Shown piece after piece: positions 1-7,500 of a stretch of DNA of 64,000 nucleotides. The position numbers and the translations under genes were made by a program. The notes beneath the pieces were generated by a model, which saw only the letters and a program-made list of their open reading frames with translations, searched no databases and had not been told where the DNA came from. Source of the stretch: Breviolum minutum Mf 1.05b.01. Its lineage: Eukaryota; Sar; Dinophyceae; Suessiales; Symbiodiniaceae. Each line of letters starts with the position of its first letter. Within the stretch, counting starts at the first letter, position 1. Location of the stretch: positions 1-64,000 of the forward strand of contig DF241034.1 in the NCBI GenBank assembly GCA_000507305.1. The letters run 5' to 3'.

Positions 1-88
1 AGTTCTGGCTCAGGAAACCTACCAGCCTGGTTGAACTGTCCCTGCTAATTCCTGAGGGTCATTTCTTTGGGGCGTTTTTTGGGGCGTC

Positions 89-3000
89 ATGGTAATCTCC
101 CCACAATGGTCGAAGCTTGGGGTTGGTGATGAGATCGATGTGGTTGTCAAATCAGTGGCATTAGAGCTCCCCAATGAACAGAATCTGGTACGCACAATGG
201 ACCATACTAGCCAATGGATAGTGATTTCTGGCAAGATGGGTGTTTCCGCAGATCAGTACATGTGCTTGGGGTTAGTGGTCAGAGAGCTAGGTCCCAGATT
301 GGTGGTGGGTATTTCGGACAGTTCCATCATCCGACCATTGCCTCCTCCTGGTGCAGCGAGTTTGTCACAGGTCATTGAATTGTGTTGTGGAATCGGAGCA
401 TGGAGCTCCTCTTGTGCAGACACAGGCCTCACATTTCTTGCAGGAGTTGATCAGAATGGTCGTTGGGAGCAGCTTTTTCGCGAGTTGCATCCAGGTGCTC
501 ATTTTTTGACAGGTGACATTGCGAGCAGACGGGTTCTTTGTGATTTGGTTGATTTGGGGGCCGCCAGGGCTCTAACGTTGGCAGGAGTGTCCTGTCAGCC
601 TCACAGTCGTGCTGGGGACCGTCGTGGCATGCAGGACAGTCGAGCAGTTTCGTTGCCAAAAGCTATCTTGACAGGATGGCTTTTACAAAGTCCAGTCATT
701 ATGCTGGAGTGTGTTCCTGAAATTGAGCAAAATAAGGAGGTGCAGGATCTGTTGAAGGCTGCCTGTCATGAGGGTGGCTACCACATGTGTCAGAAGGTGC
801 TTCGTCTCCAGGACATCTGGTGTGCTAGGCGTGAGAGATGGTTCTGTGTGTTGTCTGCCTTGCCCATTGGTCCGGTCCGTCTTGATGACCTTCCTAGTTC
901 GCCATTGCATTCCACTGTTCAGCAAGTCATGCCATATGTCATTGAATGGCCACGTGATGAAATGGAGCAACTCTCACTGGGGTTGTATGAACTTTGCAAA
1001 TTTTATGATTTTGCAAGTGGTGGCATTGACAACTTGTACTTGAAAATGGATGCTGTGTTGCCTACTAGCTTGCACTCCATTGGTAACCAATGCTATCCCT
1101 GTGCTTGTGGTTGTCGTCCTGCCCTTTCGTTGGAGCGCATGGCATCCCAGGGTTTGTTTGGAGTACTTGTCCCCATGGATGAACACTTTGTCCATGAAAA
1201 TCGGCAGAGAAGGTCATGCAGATACCCACATCCTAAAGAATTGTATCTCCTTAATGGTGGCCTGCCGACTGTTAACTTCTTGGACAGCATGAGGTTGGCC
1301 CTAGCTGGCATTGGGCAATGCGTGTCCCCCATACAAGGGCTTTGGACTTTAGCCCAGGTTCGTAAGCAGGTTGATGAATTTTTGCAGCTCCCTGTCTGTG
1401 ACCCCGTTGGCCTGCTTGAAGCCTATCTTGTGAAGCTTGCCGTTGCTCGTGACTCTATTTGGCCTTTGGTTGAACCTGTTCCTGCACCAATTGCCGCTCA
1501 AGCTCAGCATCAAGTAGTCGTTTGTTGGGGGGACACTTGTGATGGCATTGCGTGTGTAGTTGATCCTCGTGCACCAGTGGACTTTTTGGTGCGGGCTGAA
1601 GCTGCTCTGCGACATCTCTCTGCAGAGATCATCCAAGTTCGTGATTATCAGGGTAAAGTTGTGGATTTGCAGTGTGCACTTGGACTTTGCACTACCCTGT
1701 TTCTCAGTGTTCCATCCCCAGCCAGTTCTCATGCCGAGTTGAATGCTGATCGATGCCATACCTGTCCTTGCATGGAATGGGAAGTTGAGGCTGTGTCGCC
1801 TACACTGCCTTTTGATGTTGAGATGCCTCAGGAAGATTCCCCTGACAGTCGAGATTCTTCAGGCTCCGTTTTTATCAATTTGGTTTCGTTGCAACAGGCT
1901 CAACTGCTGAATGTCAACTGCCCCAATTTTGATGCAGGAGACCGTGTTCATGTGTTCTTGGATTGTTTCCTCACGCAGGATACCCGTCGTCAAGTCCTTG
2001 AGAACCAACAGGGTGCATGGGGTGATGATGAGATCCGTCGGTGTTTGGCACGCATCTCCCGAGATGCGCCTAAGGTCAACAATGTCGTAATGTGGGAACC
2101 TTTGCTACTCACAAGCATTAGTTTGTTTGGTGATTCCACCCACTTCCAACCCTTCATTGGCCACTTGCATAACCATGCCACCATTGTGTCAGCTGTTTTG
2201 GTCGACCGGCATTGGCTTCCTGTTTTGTGGAAATGCGATCCTCAAGGGGCCACACTCATCACATGTCATGGAGCAGAACATCCAAGTGTAGTGAAGCTTC
2301 ATCGGGATTTTTGCAGTGCCAGGCAGTGTACTTGCCATCCTGTGCAGTGGGTCCAACCGCCTTTCTCAGTTACCAATCACTGTGGCGCCATGGTTGTCAG
2401 TTTCTTGGAAAATCAGATTTGGGGAACCCCTGTCCCGAGCACCTCCCAAGAGCTTGGGTTATACCATGAACATTTGCGGCAGTCATTTATTCGTGCCATG
2501 CAGCCTCAATGCCAGCGCCCTTGGATTTGGGGTCTTGGCGATTCGTCTTGGAAAACCAAATTGGAGATGCTTCTCCAGGAACACGGGGTGGCCGCAAGCA
2601 ATGCGTCTGCACGTGCCAAAGTTGTGGTTGACAAGCTCGGGGAATCAGTTGTCATCAAAGCTATTGGATCGTCACAGCCTTGGAAGGACTTGAAGTGGCA
2701 TGCCAACACATTAGTCCCTCCATTTCAGCTCATTCGTCCTGCTGAGCTTCAGGAATCAATAGCTCGACGTGTTGCATCAGGTGAAGATGTTGGCAGGAAA
2801 ACCCAGAAGAAGATTCGTGCCAAAGGTAGTGGGAAAGGCAAATCCGTGCCTCAAGTTCTCGTTGCTCAGGGTCTTCGTGTGGAATCTGGAATGTTTCAGG
2901 GAGGTAATGACACTCCCCTATCCCAGCTGAGTTTGCAACAGATGACCCCAGAATGCAGTGGCGTTATCCTTGTCAACACCAATGAAGCCACGCCGTATCT

Positions 3001-4540
3001 CAAGTCTGGCAAGCAAATCTCCGTTGGTGCTCTTGGGCTCATCCTCGTAGACAGTGTCATCACCCAAATTCAAACGCCACTGATTGCGGAAAAAGTGAGA
3101 TTTCCCGTCATGTGTTTAGCGAATGCTGAGCCGCTGCTCATAGAGGGGGTCCTTTTTCAGTTGGGAGCCATCCCGGTTCGTCGTGCCACGGTCGCAGCTC
3201 AGTGTACGTTGGTTGCGTTGGATTCTTGCGTTACCAAAGTCATGGTGTACAGGGATATGGTTGACATATCGTGGGGTCGGTTCCGTGAATTCCCATTGAA
3301 GTTCATTCTGGCCAAGCTTCCAGTTCTTCGTCCGTGTGAAGACCCCAGCTGCACTGGTGACTGCGAGTTTTGGCACAGTGGGGAAAAGTGCACTTTAGAC
3401 GACCCTGTCATGGAAGTGTGGCATCGTCAGTGGATTACTCATGCTTTCACGGTTGTGCCCCCTAAACGTGCTGACTGCTTTACTCTCCACATGCGACTGC
3501 CAAGTTGCCTCCAAACTCGTGTGCAGCATTACAGTGGGAATTCTGGCCTGTTTTTGGAGCCTCGTCAGATCGATGGGAAAGGCCCTTCGGAATGCTTTCA
3601 GGTGATTTGGATCCCCAAGTCCACCATGGCCGAGCTTCAACATTTGAAGCAAACCACAGCTGGCATCGTCGGCATTGCTCGCCTTGGCATGCGAATGGGT
3701 CTTCGTTGTTTGGCCACCATGGCCCCAGCAATACACGCCGCAGTGTTTCCCAATGGCATGTATTTACCGGCTGGTCGTAAGATGCATTTCATCATGGGCC
3801 CATTTCCATATGGTACCCTCAAGAAGTCAATCGCAGAAGCGCTCCAAGTCATGAAGTGGACGGCGAGGCCGCTGCAACCTGTTGCCTCCGCCAAAGTTGT
3901 CCAGGGGGTCATGTGGAAAATCCAAGCCACTACATCCCCACCATCTTCTGTAATCACAAGTGACTGTGGGGAACTGGTCATCATGAAGCTTGGCGATCCC
4001 GATCCTGTTGCTCCTCCGCAACCTTCTGTGGTGGCATCGTCGCAGACTTTGCAGTTGTGCTCCCATTCACAGGAATCTCGTGCTGACCCTTTGCAAATCA
4101 ATGACCCTTGGGCTGGTCAAGGGCGCCGTGTCTCAAGCTCACACGCTGCTCCATGCCCAATCGATGCATTGGAACAAAAAGTTGTTGATGCTGTGATGGC
4201 TCGCATGCCAATTCCCGCCATGGAAATTGACAAAGATGATGGAATGGAAGCCAGGGTTCAGTTGCTGGAGAGGCAGGTAAATGAGTTGCATGAAGGTCAG
4301 TGTCGTTTCCAATCAGCTTCAGCCGAGCAGTCCAAGCAACATGGTCTTCAGATTCAGCAATTGCAACAGCAAGGCCAGAGGTTGGAAACAGTTGTCGCAG
4401 AAAATGTGTCGCAGCTTGGCTCATTCCAGTCGCAGTTCCAGCGTCAGCTGGACAAGCAGCAAAGCTCGTTGGACTTCATGTTTCAGCAGCAGATGGATAA
4501 GATCGAAGATCTCTTTTCAAAACGTGCCCGGAAAGAGTGA
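89..4540 (+). CDS. Retrotransposon ORF1: cytosine-C5 methyltransferase / putative cysteine peptidase / coiled-coil protein
   Basis: Residues ~93-422 carry the motifs of DNA cytosine-C5 methyltransferases in order: motif I (ELCCGIGAWS, 97-106), motif IV (GVSCQPHSRAGDRRG, catalytic Cys169, with Ser where most enzymes have Pro), motif VI (LECVPE, Glu207), motif VIII (RRERWF, 247-252), a motif IX-like HPKELYLLNGGLP, and motif X (GIGQCVSPIQG, 407-417). Residues ~640-780 resemble a Ulp1/C48 peptidase: His708 in RHWLPVLW, Gln756 and Cys765 in NHCGAMVV. A Cys/His cluster (CEDPSCTGDCEFWH) starts at residue 1083. Residues ~1359-1483 are Gln-rich and heptad-like, probably a coiled coil, as in many LINE ORF1 proteins. 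Stops at 32 and 53 in this frame make the ATG at 89 the first available start. Methyltransferase assignment is strong, peptidase moderate. The substrate is unknown; host or self-DNA methylation is inference. Confidence 0.88.
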   Translation: MVISPQWSKLGVGDEIDVVVKSVALELPNEQNLVRTMDHTSQWIVISGKMGVSADQYMCLGLVVRELGPRLVVGISDSSIIRPLPPPGAASLSQVIELCCGIGAWSSSCADTGLTFLAGVDQNGRWEQLFRELHPGAHFLTGDIASRRVLCDLVDLGAARALTLAGVSCQPHSRAGDRRGMQDSRAVSLPKAILTGWLLQSPVIMLECVPEIEQNKEVQDLLKAACHEGGYHMCQKVLRLQDIWCARRERWFCVLSALPIGPVRLDDLPSSPLHSTVQQVMPYVIEWPRDEMEQLSLGLYELCKFYDFASGGIDNLYLKMDAVLPTSLHSIGNQCYPCACGCRPALSLERMASQGLFGVLVPMDEHFVHENRQRRSCRYPHPKELYLLNGGLPTVNFLDSMRLALAGIGQCVSPIQGLWTLAQVRKQVDEFLQLPVCDPVGLLEAYLVKLAVARDSIWPLVEPVPAPIAAQAQHQVVVCWGDTCDGIACVVDPRAPVDFLVRAEAALRHLSAEIIQVRDYQGKVVDLQCALGLCTTLFLSVPSPASSHAELNADRCHTCPCMEWEVEAVSPTLPFDVEMPQEDSPDSRDSSGSVFINLVSLQQAQLLNVNCPNFDAGDRVHVFLDCFLTQDTRRQVLENQQGAWGDDEIRRCLARISRDAPKVNNVVMWEPLLLTSISLFGDSTHFQPFIGHLHNHATIVSAVLVDRHWLPVLWKCDPQGATLITCHGAEHPSVVKLHRDFCSARQCTCHPVQWVQPPFSVTNHCGAMVVSFLENQIWGTPVPSTSQELGLYHEHLRQSFIRAMQPQCQRPWIWGLGDSSWKTKLEMLLQEHGVAASNASARAKVVVDKLGESVVIKAIGSSQPWKDLKWHANTLVPPFQLIRPAELQESIARRVASGEDVGRKTQKKIRAKGSGKGKSVPQVLVAQGLRVESGMFQGGNDTPLSQLSLQQMTPECSGVILVNTNEATPYLKSGKQISVGALGLILVDSVITQIQTPLIAEKVRFPVMCLANAEPLLIEGVLFQLGAIPVRRATVAAQCTLVALDSCVTKVMVYRDMVDISWGRFREFPLKFILAKLPVLRPCEDPSCTGDCEFWHSGEKCTLDDPVMEVWHRQWITHAFTVVPPKRADCFTLHMRLPSCLQTRVQHYSGNSGLFLEPRQIDGKGPSECFQVIWIPKSTMAELQHLKQTTAGIVGIARLGMRMGLRCLATMAPAIHAAVFPNGMYLPAGRKMHFIMGPFPYGTLKKSIAEALQVMKWTARPLQPVASAKVVQGVMWKIQATTSPPSSVITSDCGELVIMKLGDPDPVAPPQPSVVASSQTLQLCSHSQESRADPLQINDPWAGQGRRVSSSHAAPCPIDALEQKVVDAVMARMPIPAMEIDKDDGMEARVQLLERQVNELHEGQCRFQSASAEQSKQHGLQIQQLQQQGQRLETVVAENVSQLGSFQSQFQRQLDKQQSSLDFMFQQQMDKIEDLFSKRARKE

Positions 4541-4591
4541 TGGTGCCCAGCTTGCCTTGCGCTCCTGAAGCCAAGTTGGGGTTGCAACATG
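4538..4591 (+). other. Inter-ORF junction: single in-frame TGA
   Basis: The first ORF ends at TGA 4538-4540. The next 16 codons in the same phase are open and lead directly into the ATG at 4589 of the second ORF. No other in-frame stop interrupts about 3200 codons. The stop also overlaps an ATG in another phase (TGATG), which leads to an open frame of only 76 codons. Readthrough, reinitiation, or a mutation of a once fused ORF would all fit. Confidence 0.85.
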
Positions 4592-7500
4592 CAGGAGTTC
4601 CATTTCGCCTGCTTAGTGTTTTCTTATTTGGGTTCTGCAGTGACATGGTGTCAGATCAGCATGTCTGGGGTCTTCACTGGATACTTCCTTGTCCAGTACT
4701 TTGTTGGTTTGTTGTTCCTGTGGATTTTCCTTATCCCATTGTCGTGTTTTGCTTGGTTCAATTTTGAGTGGCCATGCTTTCAATCCCATGCCAAGCTGAC
4801 TCGTGAAAGGGGTCAGAGTTTTCGGTTTGGTCGGGCCTTGCAAGCATGCCTTTTTGCTGTCGTTGTCAGATATGGTGAGGCTCGTCATCCTGGGCCCGGT
4901 GGTATGTTTCGGCTAGGCATTTTTAATCCCTCAGGTCTCACGTCGAAAACTGGGGTCTTGTCTGAGCTTCCTGGAGATGTGTGGTTTGGTTCAGAAACGC
5001 ACCTGACCAGTGATGGAGTTCGTCGTCTCCGGACGGGGCTCAAAGCATTGCAATCGGAGTATGCCTATGTTGTCCCAGGAGCTCCCTGTGAATCTACTCG
5101 TTCTAGGGCTTTTGGTGAACGAGCAGGTGTCGTAGCAGTGTCCAAGTTTCCAGCACGGCCATTGCCCCATGCATTTCCACCTGATGTGTTTGCGTCTTCA
5201 CGTGTCCAAGTTGTGGGGGTCTCAGTTGGCCCTATTTGGCTCCAGGTTGGCATTGTTTACGGGTTTCCAGACAGTCGTCAACATTTAGAAAGGACCTTTC
5301 GTACTGAGACCTTACTTGATGCTGTCATTGATCGTGTGGCATTACAAGCTGATGGTCCTAGGGTCATATGCGGCGATCTGAATCACAGCTCTGACCAATT
5401 GGCTGCATTGGATCGTCTCAAGAGTCTTGGTTTTAGAGAAATTCAAGATGTGGCTGCAAGTCGTTGGGGCCACGTTGTCTGTCCGACATCCAAGGGCCCT
5501 TATGTGATAGACCAGATGTGGCTGTCGCCTGAAATGCAGTCGTTGGTGTGTGGCCTCAATGTCTATGAGGATCACTGGGCTGACCATTTCTCAGTTGAGG
5601 CTCAGTTCCGTGTGGATCTTTCGGTGCTGTCGTCTGCTCGTTGGCATATGCCTGCGCCATTTCCTTGGCCATCTCCTTGGAGCTGTGCCGTCTCGTGTGA
5701 TTGGACTCATCCCAGCATGGCATATGCAAGTTTGTGGCATCAATTAGAGCAAGCTGGCAGTCAGTGTGGTGTTGTTCCTTCCAAAAAGGCCTTTGGTCGT
5801 GGGCAGACTCTTCATCCCGAGTTGCAGTTTCGCCAGGTTGCTCCGTGTCGTTTTGGACGCTCTGGGACAGATCAGCCAGGGTATTTTGGTGAATCTCTTT
5901 TGCACGTCAGGTGGTTTCGGCAGTTACGACGGATTCAGGCATTGTGTCGCATGCTCCATAGTTCGTCATGTTCTCAGCTCCACCATGTCAAAATGTGTGA
6001 AGTTTGGAAAGCCATCCGCAACGCTCATGGCTTTGGCAGTGGGTTTTGTTGGTGGTGGGCCTCCAGGTATCCCGCATTTCCGAAGTTGACGTTCATGCTT
6101 CCTTTGAGTTCTGTCGTAGACCAACTCCTCGATGGATTTCGAAAGGAGGTGCGTGTGTTGGAACGGCAGCTGCAGGCCATCCGGTTTCAGCGTGCCAAAA
6201 CTGATCGCTGTTCGCAGCCCAATCTCATTTTCAAGGATTGTGCTAGGGATGCCCCAGAAGTGCTCGACACATTGGTTCATGAAGTTGTTGCTGAGGTTGT
6301 GGAGGTTAAGGAAGATGATTCAGTAATCACTCTTGACCCAGCTCCTGTTATAGATGTGGGAATGTCAATTGTCATCCAAGGCATTCCTCGTGTTGTGCAG
6401 TCCATGGAAGGTAATGCCTTGCATGTTTCCTGTGTTGATGGCATTTGTGTTGGAGACCAGGCGAGGCACCAAGTTGTTCATACTTCGGATCATGATATCA
6501 TGGAAGAATTCGCACGTGTGTGGAAACCCCGGTGGAATAAGCTGGAGCACGTTGCTGATGGCCAATGGGAGCAAATCACCAGCTTTTGTTCTCGCACTTT
6601 TGGTCCCATCCAGTGGCAGTTTCAACCCATCACGCCGACCAGGTTGTCAATGGCCTTTCGTCATAAAAAGCGTAAGTCAGCCACTGGCCCAGATGGCGTG
6701 TCACGAGCTGATTTGATTGCCCTGCCATGTTCTGGAGTTCAAGCTTTGTGTGACATGATGGACACTGTAGAGCAGGGTGGACGCTGGCCTGAACAGCTGA
6801 CCCAAGGTATCGTCAACAGTTTGCACAAGGGTCGAGGTACTGGCGTTGATGCCTATCGCCCGATCGTTGTATATCCATTGCCCCTTAGGACTTGGAGCAC
6901 CCTTCGTGCTCGTGATGCTCTTCGATCGTTGAGTGCATGGCTACCTTCTAGCGTTTCTGGTGGAATCCCAGGCGGCCAGGCCAAGGCAATATGGTTTCAA
7001 GTCAATCAGATGATAGAGGCCGCTTACACGTATGGGCAATCGTTGATGGGGGTGGTTGTCGATATTCAGCGTGCCTTCAACGCACTGCCCCGTTGGCCTA
7101 TCTGGTTCTTGCTGGCTCAGCTGGACTTTCCTTTGCCTATCGTTCGTGCTTGGGCTTCGTTTTTGGGTCAGCAGTGTAGGCGCTTTAAGGTACGCCATTC
7201 GGTCTCAGAAGGCCATTCCAGCCTGACGGGATTCCCAGAGGGCTGCGCCATGAGCGTGTTCGCCATGGCTCTGGTTGACATGATGCTGGATGCATGGTTG
7301 ATGGCCCAAAGTCGTTTAGTGCACAGTATTCACACCTACGTAGACGACTGGCATGTGTTAGCTACGACTGTCCCACACCTTGAAGGCATTTGGACTCGCC
7401 TGCTTGATTTTGCCTTGGCGCTTGACCTCTCTGTCGATCACCGAAAGTCATTTGTGTGGGCGGTTCAAGCGTGTGACCGAGCAGCTCTTCATAATGGTCC

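Noticed and set aside
1-30. Relict spliced-leader sequence before the LINE
   Set aside because: GGCTCAGG only loosely resembles the end of the dinoflagellate spliced leader; no extended match.
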